Below, piece after piece: positions 51,760-61,727 of a stretch of DNA of 64,000 bases. The stretch is taken from positions 950,001-1,014,000 of the forward strand of contig JAMWET010006936.1 in the NCBI GenBank assembly GCA_024036415.1. The letters are read 5' to 3'. Below the pieces are notes generated by a model. The model was not told where the DNA came from. It saw nothing but the letters and a program-made list of their open reading frames with translations, and did no database searches. Origin of the DNA: Prochilodus magdalenae. Taxonomy: Eukaryota > Chordata > Actinopteri > Characiformes > Prochilodontidae. The position numbers were made by a program, and so were the translations under genes. The first letter of the stretch is position 1; each line of letters starts with the position of its first letter.

Positions 51760-53515
51760 CTGCATGTTGAGTGTTTCAGCAGTGAGTGTTTAACTGCACA
51801 AGAACATTTCTACTACCTCTACGCTTAACGGCTCCTAAAAGATATTATATACTGTCATTTTCATATAAGGTCATAATTTTTAGTATTTGATTGACATCAT
51901 GCAGCAAACCAAACAATATAACCGAACAATAAAAGTCAGCACAATAAAATCTCAGAAGAATCCTAAAGTATATTAAGTAATACATGGGTGATTTTATTTG
52001 TTGTAACAAATGGAAGCTAATATTTAAACAGATGAGATTTCCCACTGTGTTACTACTGTCATGTCTCATATTGCATGCTACCATACCTGTATGCTAATAT
52101 GACACTACAGGTGCACTCATTAGTGTAGTAGATGAAGTACAGCACTGTATGGTTCTGGATGCGCTAACAATCATTAAACATCAGCTTAAAATATTAAAAG
52201 GTTCACTTGATGAATAATATGTATTTATTAAGGGAACTCAGTGCTGATTTTATATATGCCAGTTTCATGTTTTGTTTGCTTTCAAGGCACTTCATCATAA
52301 ATACAGCACCATTACAGTTAAAATGGAAAATTCAAATAAGAAGCTGATATGGGAAGACACTAACTGCATACAGGCAAGGTGATGTTTAGGCTGGTGCAGT
52401 CACGGATGGGTGGCAGTGGAGGACCCAAACTCAGGGTTTTTTTTTATTTCTATTTTCATTTAAATAAAAATACACAAATAAAAACAGGAGAACTGACTCC
52501 GTGTATGATGCTTGTGAGTACTGACAAGGACAATTACCCATATCAGACTCCATATCTGTGGGCTACCACTGTAACACAGGATTAAGCAAAAAGGCGGGAA
52601 TCTCAAACAAAGGAGGACAAGAACCTAACGCCAACACACACTCGCTGTTTCACCAGGGCTCCTTGTTTAACCCTTCTCAGCTCCCCTTTTTTGTCAACCT
52701 TTTCCTTTCCTATCGTGTTGTGGCGTTTTTTGCTTGGTTTTTTTTTTTTTTGGCTGTTTGTTTGTTTGTTTGTTTGTTGTGCTTCTTCCCCCTCTCGTTT
52801 CTTTAGCCTCCTCGCTTTCTCTCAAATACCCATCATCACCGTTCGCCCCTCCAAGAGGTGCGACAGTGAGCAGCCGTTTGGGCTGAGTATTTAAGCCTTG
52901 CCTCACAGGTGCGCCTGCTCAGCGCTGATTACCGCTGGGTATTCTGGGATTTGGAGTTCTTTGGCCCGGATCCATACGCTCTTCACTACGCAGCCCAGGC
53001 CCTCTGCTGGTGGATGGCGGCATGAACTGACCCCGTACACAGTCTTTGTGTACACGTTTATTAGTTTCATAAAACCTCACGCAGTGTAAAGGTCTGAAGA
53101 CTCTCTTTCTTTAAATATTTTTTTTTGTCGGTTAAAATATGTTCATTCTCCAATATTTATAATAGTTACAATGTAAGCTATGCTGTCCAGTGAAGCCCAC
53201 TGATATCACTAACAAACATTATAGGAGCTGATCTATGAATTTTGGCATAACAATCACATTTAAATACATGATAGATCAAACAAAATAAACACAAATCACA
53301 TATTTGACCTTTCAGAAGGGGAACCATATAGAAGGACATAGGTCCAATAACATTTCTGAAATTATGAATCATTCAGAAAGTTGATGATTTGATTTGGTTG
53401 TTAAGATGGTGAGAATTTATCCCTCCAGCAGCCATGTTTGTTTATGATTATAACAAGACAAATAGAAACCACTCTGTTAATCCATCAACCATCAGAAAGA
53501 CATGATCAACCAATA
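51760..53515. other. non-coding, nothing recognised
   Basis: Contains a T-rich tract followed by (GTTT)n at 52,739-52,777 and a GC-rich stretch at 52,800-53,040. The frames there (52,558-53,089) are short and low-complexity or unrecognised. Confidence 0.4.
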
Positions 53516-53518
53516 GAA

Positions 53519-53990
53519 AGCTGTATTCGAAATAGCACACTACTTTACTGCATACCGCACATATAATGTAGCAAACTAATACAGTCACATGACCAGTTAC
53601 TTTAGAGCTGTTATAACTGTATCCATAGTTTAGAGCTAGCTGCTACTAGCGCTGCTCAGTCCGCTTGAAATACGTTTAGCCTAGCTGTTAGCTACCCTCG
53701 GCTGATTCTCTTTAAAACTGAACCTCTAAAGCCAGTTCATCTTTTATTCATTCTCAGACCTATATATACAGTATTTTAACTTTCTGAGGATGTTGGCTAT
53801 GGTCTGCTCCCCAGTGTTATCCACCGCCATTTTCTCTGGCTCACGCAGGCTGAGAGCTGGTGAGGCCATGGTGCATGATGGGATGTAGTAGCTCTTGAAA
53901 CTCCAGGTATCTTGAGTGCACTACAGACTTTCAGTTTGGTCGTTTGGTAGTATGCAGGTAGTATGTAGTATGGCATTTTGAATACAGCCT
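53519..53990. mobile_element. MITE with about 35-bp terminal inverted repeats
   Basis: The left end AGCTGTATTCGAAATAGCAC, then ACTACTTTACTGCATAC, is an imperfect inverted copy of the right end, which on the opposite strand reads AGGCTGTATTCAAAATGCCA, then TACTACATACTACCTGC. The interior (CAGTCCGCTTGAAATACG, CACCGCCATTTTC) has no coding capacity. The class is uncertain; the TATTCGAAAT...GCATACTAC style occurs in many fish MITEs. It lies just beyond the 3' end of the GIMAP-like gene. Confidence 0.65.
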
Positions 53991-54084
53991 GTCTAGTATA
54001 GTATACAAGTGTCCAGTATAGTATACTGGATGTTTGGCATGAGGAAGTTGAATTTGGAATTTTGGTTGACAGCCTTTAATCTAG

Positions 54085-55025
54085 TCAAGGGCCCATAACC
54101 ATGAACAATCCCTGAAGTTTCTGTAACACTCTGAGGCCCTCCCGCCCGACTGGCACTGAAAGCCACAAAACACGTTGATTTCCTGGCACAATCACCTTAA
54201 TGAACTTTCTGTTCTCCTCAATGCCAGCCACTCTCTCGTACATTTTTAAAATCCTCTCTCCAACCCTAATTTTGATTGTATTTAGCTCTATTGCAGTTGT
54301 AATTAGTTTCTTGTTGTCCAAATTTCCTGGAGGTTGTTTGCCTAATTTTTCTAAATCAACCATAAATTTTTCATTATGTTCATGAGTCTTTGTGAGGAAT
54401 TTTTGCACTTCCTGTGTCTGTTTTCCTATTCTTGCTTCTCTTTCCTCCATATCTCTAAACATCTGATCAATATCACATCCATTGTGGTCTCCTGCCACCA
54501 TCTTCTCTATCTTCTCTAGCAGCTCTGAGACCTGAGAATCATCTTCACTCTCATTAGTGTTAAGGCAGTGAAACCTTTTCCCACATTTGTCTGCAAGTTT
54601 CCGGACCACCGGATCTCCGGACTGGACAAAGCCCTCTGTGTTCTTCTTTTGGTCTTCATCAGTAACAGTGAAAAGGATCATGCTGTTCCTCCAGCATTTT
54701 TCTTCAAAAACCTCCTCCATCTTCTCCAGCATCTCCCTCTCCTCTACTGTAGACTGCTTCTTTGGTATGACTAACAGGAAGGCCTGTGGCACTCGAGCAA
54801 AAAGACTGGGTACAAGGTCTTTGTTTTCTCTCAGTTTCTCATTAGTGTCCAACACAGTCACCTGTATCCCAGCCACGCCCGGCTCTCTCCTCTCACCCTG
54901 CTGCCCTACTGTAGATGCTTCAGCACAGCATCCTGCCCTCAGGATGATGTGTTCGACTGTAGACCCAGTCTTTCCCACCAGTACCAGCCTCATTTTATCT
55001 GCAATACTCACCATCTCCGGGAACC
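54085..55025 (-). CDS. exon 6, AIG1/GIMAP-like domain, degenerate GTPase
   Basis: A single open stretch of 313 codons to a TGA stop, after the acceptor TTGTTTGTGCCCCAG. The domain starts [20 protein letters not shown]. In canonical GIMAPs the P-loop reads GKTG.GKS; here the GKS part is missing. The G3 DTPG box is replaced by DTNE ([10 protein letters not shown]), and the G4 region reads ILFTVTDED. Family features that remain are AFLLVIP, the hydrophobic strand [15 protein letters not shown] and the [11 protein letters not shown] helix. After residue about 430 the protein is helical and basic ([16 protein letters not shown]). No stops or frameshifts occur, so it is probably still translated. 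An antisense frame (54,587-55,117) is a shadow. Confidence 0.88.
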
Positions 55026-58000
55026 CTGGGGCACAAACAACAACAACATTGTCCTTTGTGCCTAATGCAGATTTGTTGTTAGCCTCTCCGTCTGACAGCT
55101 TAAAATGTTCTCAATAAATTTTATGATGTCACTATAATTCCCCAGCCTTCCATGTGTTAGACAGTAGCGCCTTGATTGCTATGTGATTGGCACGCCTTCC
55201 TTCAACATTATTTGTCTCCAGTTAAATTCTGATAAATTGATTTGTACAAAATTGCTCTGTAAATTTACTTACTGGCTGCAAAGTTGGCAGGTTACTACGG
55301 TAATTAATATAGTCATACTGTAATATGTTTACAGTACTGACATAGAGAACTGTGTAATTAAATATATATACTGTGTAATTAATATATCATTAAAATGAAT
55401 TTTTGACCACACATAACTCTAATAAACAGTGTTTTTTTTTTTCAAATAGCATATCTATTGGAATATACTGTAATGGTAAGCATTAGCATATTAAAATTTA
55501 AAATGTATTATATTTATTCATTATCATCAGGATAACAGACTCAAAGCAAAAGCTAAACATTTCCACTGTTATTTTCTAAACATTTCTAAACATAGAAACA
55601 TTATTCCTGTATTAAATACATGGTATTTCTCAATATTTCACTAACTACAAACTAACTTTTAAAGTGTACTGGAAAGCAACTGTAACTGGAAAGTACAGTG
55701 GCCGAGAAGTGCAAAACAAATGAACATTGTACCAAACAAAATTACAGAAATACCCTCATCAGTGGTGAGTGAGTGGAGTTTCATATGCACACCTTGCTAA
55801 AGCATGTTTTGTCCATTTTGTGACACACTTTTTATCCATTTGGCTTGCTTTCGTTTTTCCTGTGGAAGGTCTTTAAAAGACATGTTTAAGGTTTTAAAAG
55901 AGCAGACGGAAGAAAGAGACTAACAGGTGATGTCTAAACCGCAGAAGCTGTAAAATGTGGATGTTTTGCGAAAGCCATTTTAATCTAGCTGGCTGGTTAT
56001 CTACAATAGCCAGCATTACAGACCACTTACTTTCCTATACATTTCCAGCTCTCAGTGGTTTAGACGCCACCTGTTCGTCTCTTTCTTCCACTTTCTACCA
56101 CCACAAAACAGTCTGATTTGTAAGGGTCCTGTGTGTTAGACCTACCCTTTAGATCTAGTTAAAGGTACTAGGTCTGTTTAGGTACTGGGTAAAGTGTTTC
56201 ACGTCTTGTAAATTTGGTTTTTATTTTTGTAATTTTGCTTTCTGAAATTTGTTTTGCACATCTCGGGCACCTTAGGAAAGAGCTAATATAAATGATACTT
56301 ACTCATTTTCATCAGTCTGCTTTCTTCTTCTTCACATGTTTTTTCCAGAGCCTCCAATTTCTGCTTTTTTACAGCAAGGTCATTAAAACAGAACTCTGCA
56401 GGTTAAAAACACATTAAAGTTCCCCCTCACGCCATGTTACAGCACAGCACGTATTCTCATTTTGTTGATCATGTTTGACCATGCAAGACTGCTTCGCAAG
56501 TATCTGTATACATGGATTAGAACTTTGCACAACACCTAATTCCAATTTTTGTATCCAGATTATAACTGGACTACTGCTAGCTAGACAGCTAGCTATAGAA
56601 TTACCTTGCTTTACAGTCCATATACTTACCATCTTTACAGCCTGTTGCTTTTCTTATAGATGTCACTGAATTCTCCTGGGCCGTGTGTGAGGTACTCAGC
56701 TGGAAACATATGGAATTGGATACAATCCTTGATTATTGTTCTGTGTTTAATAGAATTACAAGCTTTGAACATAAAGAGCTGCTCTAAAACATTGTATCAG
56801 TACTGACACTGATTAAAACTGCAGCATTATACAGCGGTGTGAAAAAGTGTTTGTGATGATTTCTTATTTTTATGCATGATTGTCACTCTTAAATGTTTCA
56901 GATCATCAAACTAATTCAAATATTAGTCAACAACACAACAACAACAAACATAACAAACATAAATTGCAGTTTTTAAATGAAGGTATTTTATTATTGAGGG
57001 AGAAAAAAATCCAAACCTACAAGGCCCTGTGTGAAAAAGTGTTTGCCCCCAGTTAAAACATACCTGTGGTTTATCACACCTGAGTTCAATTTCTCTAGCC
57101 ATACCCAGGCCCGATTACTTTAAAACAAAGGAAAAGCCTTTGGAGTAGCCTAGTCAAAGTCCTGACCTGAATCCCATTGAGATGCTGTGGCATGACTGGC
57201 AAGGTGGTTCATGCTCAAAAACCCTCCAGTGTGGCTGAATTACAACAATTCTGCAAAGATGGAGGGCCAAAATTCCTCCACAGCGCTGTAAAAGAATCAT
57301 CACACGTTACCTCAAATTCTTGATTGCAGTTGTTGCTGCTAGGGGTGGCCCAACCAGTTATTAGGTTTAGGGGGCAAACACTTTGTCACACAGGGCCATG
57401 TAGGTTTGGATTTTTTCCCCCCCTAAATAATAAAATTAATCTATAATACTTTTCTAATTACTTTTGAACCCTTCTCTGAGACATGCTTCACTTGCAATGG
57501 AAGCTACCAGCACAACAGTATGAGTCAGAATGGAAAGCATGTGCAACAGGACGACCTTATATACGACGATATATATATATATATATAATCAGTCAAGTAC
57601 AGCATAAGGCGTGTCCTGGATGCTGTATTACTTATACGTGTATTATATAAGTATACTGTAGTTTTATGTCATATTATCATAATTAATTATAAGTGTAGTT
57701 TATGTTCAAACACTGGGAGGAGTACATTTCTATGAAAGAGCCATAACAAGTAAAACAAGTTTCTACACAAAATTTGAAAGCCTTAAATGAATATGGAAAT
57801 ACCTCAGCTTTCATCCACTGTTTAATATCCGCTATTGCTCTGTCATTCCTCTGGCAGTCCAGTAATCCATTATCTTCATAGAACAGGCAGTCCACTGTGA
57901 GTGTTTTCTGTCTGGTTACACATGTGCTGCTGTTTGGTACATGGTTTTCCGGGTTAAACGTGTGATGAAGCACCACTAATACAACAGGCTTGGAGTCTGT

Positions 58001-59551
58001 AGAAAATCAGACGTTTCATACTTATGATAACGATACATAACTATATGCAAATGAAGTTATAAAAATCTGGTCTAACTTTGTTCAGTATATTGAGGTTTAG
58101 TGGAGGGATAGTGAATTGGTGTGTTGTTTGGGGGCTAATGGGTGTGTGGGGGTGTTTAGGGTTTTAGGCTTTACCATTAACTGGAATCCATCACATTGTT
58201 TTTGCACCACAATGCTTAAACTGTAATTTGAAACGCTGCAGTATTAATTTGGTATGGATAAAAAATACCACTCCTGGTTAAAATCAAACCATCAATAAAT
58301 TAATCATTTAAAGAAAGAAAGAAAGAAAGAAAGTAAACAATGTACCTGGAATATCGTGAAGTTTTTCCAGGGCTGCTGAAATGTCAGTTCCAGCACGTGA
58401 AACAATAGGACAGAATAGAAGAATCATATCACACTGCTCCTTTTCAGACACCTCCTGCAAATCTTTCACTTCATTTTGAAGACGCTTCTTGACATCCTCA
58501 TGAGAATTTAAGGTTATTCCAGATACAATGGTGAAGTACTTCAGGGTTTTAGGTCCTGATAAAAACAAAAGCAAGATCTTAGTTACCCTAACCTAATTTC
58601 CATATACCATGTAGCTTTAGTCTGTAGAGTACTATGCTAGTATGCAGTGTACCTGTTACGTCATCTTCATATTATTATTGTTAAAGCCTAAAGGAATCAT
58701 TTTTATTTATGAGGTATTAGTCAAGATGTTTAAAGGAAATAGATTAGTTTGTTTTTAATATAAAGTGTTCAAGCTATATCAGAAAAGGTATTTTCAAACT
58801 TTATTAAATTCAGAATTTATGGCACTAAAATGTACTGAGATTTTGAATATGATTAAAGGGGAAAATGAATTTATATTTCTGCCTTGTGTTATCTACTCAT
58901 AACATTGTCTCTATCCTTTATTTTAATCTTGATCCAATAGGTTGCACTTCTGTTTATGTAAGTTATTAAAATACGGAGACTGCAAACATGTATTTCATAC
59001 ATATTTCATATTTGGCACACATTAACCTGAGACTTTCTTCAGGACAGTCATCAAAGAGTACATCAAATTTGAATGAGAGTTGCGAATTAATACTCATTAT
59101 TTAATAATTATTCACATTATTATTTCATATAACTGTTAATATAGGGTACTGGGCAAATGTCAGGCAACACTTCCATTATTTCCAGTTAAAAGGGCCAAAT
59201 TATTTCAGCTTCAGAACAAAAACTGAAAATTACACATAAACCTCAACAACTCAGTATACCGCCAAGTGTTTAGTATTTAGCGTGTTCACTCTTCATGGCT
59301 TCCATTCTTTTCAGAAGACCTGCTATCTAAAATATGCAGAAAAGGTTGGTTGCATTGTCTGCTTCTATGATTCAAGTAATCTCAGACACATTCAGAAAGC
59401 ACAATTTCTTTGGAAGGACGGGTATAAGCACTTGTGTTAAGTAAGAATGAAGCTTCTCATGATGGTCTTCCTGCTCAGGTACAGCTATTAGGGCTCCCAT
59501 TTGCTCTCTAGCTTTTAATAATTTATTAATCTCCAATTATATATTTATATA

Positions 59552-59622
<71 letters not shown>

Positions 59623-59737
59623 TTATTTATATATTTTCCACTTTCTTTCTGCACAATAAATAACGTAAAGGATGTTTAGAATATCATGTAATGAGCAGAT
59701 TATCAAAAATAACATTATTTAGAAATGTGGTATATAC

Positions 59738-59769
<32 letters not shown>

Positions 59770-59899
59770 GATAAAAGTAAAATTATTATTTTGGCATCTT
59801 ACCCAAGATCAGACCCGCCATATGGATTGAGGTTGTATCTGGCGTTGCCCACTGCATGCACTTTGAGGCTGAGTGGATAGATTTTTTGCTTTCCTTTAT
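54085..59899 (-). CDS. GIMAP-like (AIG1) multi-exon gene, six exons modelled
   Basis: Reading 5' to 3' on the minus strand, exons 59,899-59,803, 58,555-58,346, 57,996-57,803, 56,699-56,630, 56,395-56,303 and 55,025-54,085 join at GT/AG sites. Phases are 1, 1, 0, 1 and 1, and the total is 1,605 bases, 535 codons with the stop. Residues about 38-167 form a teleost-type domain of unknown function. Residues 168-221 are a linker with a short coiled coil ([19 protein letters not shown]). Residues about 232-430 resemble AIG1/GIMAP, the septin-like small GTPases of vertebrate lymphocytes and fish immune tissue. The rest is helical. GIMAP proteins bind GTP and act at cellular membranes; here the nucleotide motifs are degraded, so a regulatory or scaffold role is inferred. 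The true start may be an upstream exon; the first exon opens after a possible acceptor, with an in-frame ATG at 59,857. Three introns carry transposon or long simple-repeat insertions. Confidence 0.8.
55026..56302 (-). other. intron 5 of the GIMAP-like gene
   Basis: AT-rich intron with no recognised element or alternative exon. T10-T12 runs are near 55,431-55,442. Confidence 0.5.
56303..56395 (-). CDS. exon 5, coiled-coil segment
   Basis: The acceptor TTTTTAACCTGCAG and donor ATGA|GTAAGT bound 93 bases. The product, [20 protein letters not shown] then [11 protein letters not shown], is strongly helical with a Glu/Lys-rich heptad-like pattern. It joins in frame to exon 6, which is phase 1 as required. 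Confidence 0.65.
56630..56699 (-). CDS. exon 4, linker
   Basis: The acceptor ATGTTTCCAG and donor GATG|GTAAGT (near-consensus) bound 70 bases encoding [23 protein letters not shown]. The composition is polar and suggests a flexible linker. There is no domain, so the call depends on the splice sites and phase compatibility. Confidence 0.6.
56832..57470 (+). mobile_element. Tc1-like element in intron 3 (GTGTGAAAAAGTGTTTG family)
   Basis: After TA at 56,830-56,831 the element opens CAGCGGTGTGAAAAAGTGTT. It contains an internal GTGTGAAAAAGTGTTTGCCC and, inverted, GGGGCAAACACTTTGTCACA near 57,370-57,390. All are hallmarks of a very common fish Tc1-like element. The plus strand at 57,165-57,370 carries a transposase C-terminus in pieces: [12 protein letters not shown] (the catalytic NPIE block), then a Trp-rich helix region, then GWPNQLL in place of GGPTSY. 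Stops interrupt it. The outer right end is eroded, so the boundary is approximate. It is inserted antisense to the host gene. Confidence 0.75.
57569..57588. repeat. short (AT)n
   Basis: About ten AT units in intron 3. Confidence 0.9.
57803..57996 (-). CDS. exon 3, second half of N-terminal domain
   Basis: The acceptor GATTTTCTACAG and donor GCTGAG|GTATTT bound 194 bases. The exon continues the domain with [17 protein letters not shown], then [20 protein letters not shown] and a closing helix [11 protein letters not shown]. The [10 protein letters not shown] strand directly continues the fold of exon 2, and the phase-1 junction reconstitutes an Asp codon (G|AC), which supports the join. Confidence 0.82.
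57997..58345 (-). other. intron 2 of the GIMAP-like gene
   Basis: A short intron. A (GAAA)n tract at 58,311-58,334 lies immediately downstream of the exon 2 donor on the minus strand, where it reads as TTTC. Confidence 0.7.
58346..58555 (-). CDS. exon 2, N-terminal domain (KYFTIVSG)
   Basis: The acceptor TTTTTATCAG and donor CCAG|GTACAT bound exactly 210 bases. It encodes [20 protein letters not shown], then a basic/acidic helix, then [18 protein letters not shown] and a helix ending LHDIP. The alternating hydrophobic strands ([18 protein letters not shown]) and glycine turns suggest an alpha/beta fold. I recall this pattern from lineage-expanded uncharacterised teleost proteins, but know of no biochemical function. 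A (GAAA)n tract starts only a few bases past the donor. Confidence 0.82.
59140..59535. mobile_element. DNA transposon-like remnant in intron 1
   Basis: GTACTGGGCAAATGTCAGGC at the start, then AGTGTTTAGTATTTAGCGTG, TTTTCAGAAGACCTGCTATC and TTCTATGATTCAAGTAATCTC, follows the layout of a widespread fish repeat (GTACTGTGCAAAAGTCTTAG.C ... TTCAGGAGACCTGC ... CTATGATTCA.TGTAAT). The start is related to the end seen at 41,424. No coding remains. Confidence 0.5.
59555..59620. repeat. (AT)n microsatellite
   Basis: About thirty uninterrupted AT units in intron 1; potentially cruciform-forming. Confidence 0.95.
59743..59769. repeat. (CA)n microsatellite
   Basis: Thirteen CA units, about 35 bases from the exon 1 donor. 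Confidence 0.95.
59803..59899 (-). CDS. exon 1 of the model (possibly internal)
   Basis: Open across 97 bases in phase 0 and ends TTG G|GTAAGA, a strong donor. The last residues MAGLILG join in frame to PKTLKYF of the next exon. An AG acceptor (CTCTCAAACAG) precedes it, so it may be an internal exon. Alternatively the ATG at 59,857 ([10 protein letters not shown]) could be the start. Coding status rests mainly on the splice phase. Confidence 0.5.
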
Positions 59900-60047
59900 C
59901 TGTTTGAGAGAACCATATCACAAACTTCATTTTTTTTGTTTGTTTTACTCTGGCTGGGCGTGGCATCCACAATGAAATATTATTAAAACACCCTTATAAC
60001 CAATGGTCATATTGAGCTCACTAATAAAATAAATATATACACATATA

Positions 60048-60512
60048 CACTTTTCATCAAAAGAATAGTTGCACACGGTGGGAGGTGTCTGGTTGCAATG
60101 CTATTGATACTCAAGATAAAAGTAACCAGGAACAATACATGACTATCTATTTAGACTGATATGAACTAAAATTTAGACTAAAATTTACTGAGCCACACAT
60201 ACAGGCAAGGAGTGTGTCTTAGTATGGCCTGGGGCCACCATGTTTGCTAACACGACATGCCAGATGTCTTGGCATGGAGTTGTAGAGGTTCCTAAGGAAT
60301 TCTACCATTAAGAACCTCTACATTAGGAACCTCTACAACTCCATGCCGAGACATCTGACATGTCGTGTTAGCAAACATGGCGGCCCCACACCATACTAAG
60401 ACACACTACTTCTGTCTGTGTAGCTCAGTAAATAATGCCCATTATCATTTATTGTTTCTAGTAACCTCTACCTTCCTTCCCAAAAGCAGTGCAGCTATTC
60501 TTCTGATGGCTG
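60048..60512. mobile_element. palindromic foldback derived from Tc1-like 3' ends
   Basis: Ends: CACTTTTCATCAAAAGAATA on the left, and on the right (reverse strand) CAGCCATCAGAAGAATAGCT, both next to TA. Between them two long arms are inverted copies. The left arm has GGCCACCATGTTTGCTAACA, then CTTGGCATGGAGTTGTAGAG. The right arm has CTCTACAACTCCATGCCGAG, then TGTTAGCAAACATGGCGGCC. The arms of roughly 160-200 bases flank a spacer of about 25 bases near 60,296-60,322. The right arm is sense for the transposase C-terminus (RNLYNSMPRH..C..KHGGPT-like), so the element consists of two 3' ends of the 37,841 family joined tail to tail. Confidence 0.8.
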
Positions 60513-61706
60513 TATGTTCTTGTTATGTAGTGTTTTTGTTTCAGCTGGACTGATTTCGATCAGGTAGACTTGTGCTTATTTTGACAGAGCAATCATATCG
60601 CATATTAAACCCCACGTAGCCAAACATGTTAAACAGAGTCGCTAAGCTAAGACAGAGCTGGAATATCGCTAAAGCCGAAATATGAGAAAGGTTGATAGTA
60701 TGGAAGGGAGGATCCATACCTAAATATTGATTCTTTTAACAGTCGATACTGACACAAAAATATAGACATCATATGTTGATTTAGCAGGATGGAAAAGAAG
60801 CTGGTGAGTAAGATGCTCCTTCAAACATAATGGTCCTTATTTGGTCGACTTCTCTAAATCAATTATCAAAAACGTCTCAAGCAGAAGTCAATTTAACACA
60901 GCTCCTGTAAATAACATGCAATAAACTTGGATATGAGATTCTTATTTTTTACTATTATCTTGCATAGCTCTGATAATGTTTAACTTTCATTAGATATATA
61001 ATAAACTTTTAAGATATTAATCTAATAAATACACATTTAGGGACAACATTTTCAGTTGAGTGAGAATACTATTTTTATTAATGTATTGGATTATGTAATT
61101 GAAGAAGTACAGATAGAGCTATGATTTCTTTTCTTTTTTATATATTTAATATATGAGGTTTTTTTATATTAATTTCAGACTTTCTATTATAAATCTGCTC
61201 ACATTTACCATTAATTATGGTTGAAAATCCCAAGCTTTAGAAATCGGTATCTGAATGTTAGCCTTGGTATCATTTGATATTGAATGGAAAATCAGTGGTA
61301 CTGCCCGTCCCTAGTATTTCGAATAAACGACTGAATCAAGCCGTTAAGACACATGGCTCTGTTCCATGTGATCTTATTACCTGGCATAAAGCAGATACAC
61401 AACAGTGAAGTGCTGTTAAACGTATAACCCTCAACCCTACAGCCATATGCAACGCAGTTATGATTCTCATATGATTATGAGGGGACAGGACTGTTTGGCC
61501 CTACAGAGGGTCGGATCATTGTGCAGAGCCTTTCAAAGGTTGCTTTCCTTTCGCCGTTCTCAAACGATGAATCCAAAGCTCATTTAAAAAAACACAAAAG
61601 TGAAACAAGTTTGAAACTGGCTTCGGTCCAGTCCACTGAAAGAATCTGCCCTGTGTTACAGGCTGGCTGTGTGTGCCTAATTTAGAATCGTAAGTGAAAC
61701 TATGCT
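60513..61706. other. non-coding between foldback and pogo element
   Basis: AT-rich. I looked on the minus strand for an additional 5' exon or promoter of the GIMAP-like gene and saw none I could defend. The frame at 61,516-61,734 (minus) is unrecognised. Confidence 0.4.
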
Positions 61707-61708
61707 TA

Positions 61709-61727
61709 GGGGAGAGCGGGGTAATGT
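61709..61727. repeat. pogo-like element, left terminal inverted repeat
   Basis: GGGGAGAGCGGGGTAATGT, preceded by the TA target site. Its perfect inverted partner is at 63,976-63,994. Beyond 19 bases the two ends still resemble each other (GAGCC against AAGAC). Confidence 0.95.

Noticed and set aside
54071..54084. ATTAAA on the minus strand as polyadenylation signal of the GIMAP-like gene
   Set aside because: It lies only a few bases after the stop codon, too close to be the normal signal without a 3' UTR.
54587..55117. 176-residue plus-strand frame
   Set aside because: Exact antisense shadow of the AIG1-like exon, whose family motifs establish the coding strand.
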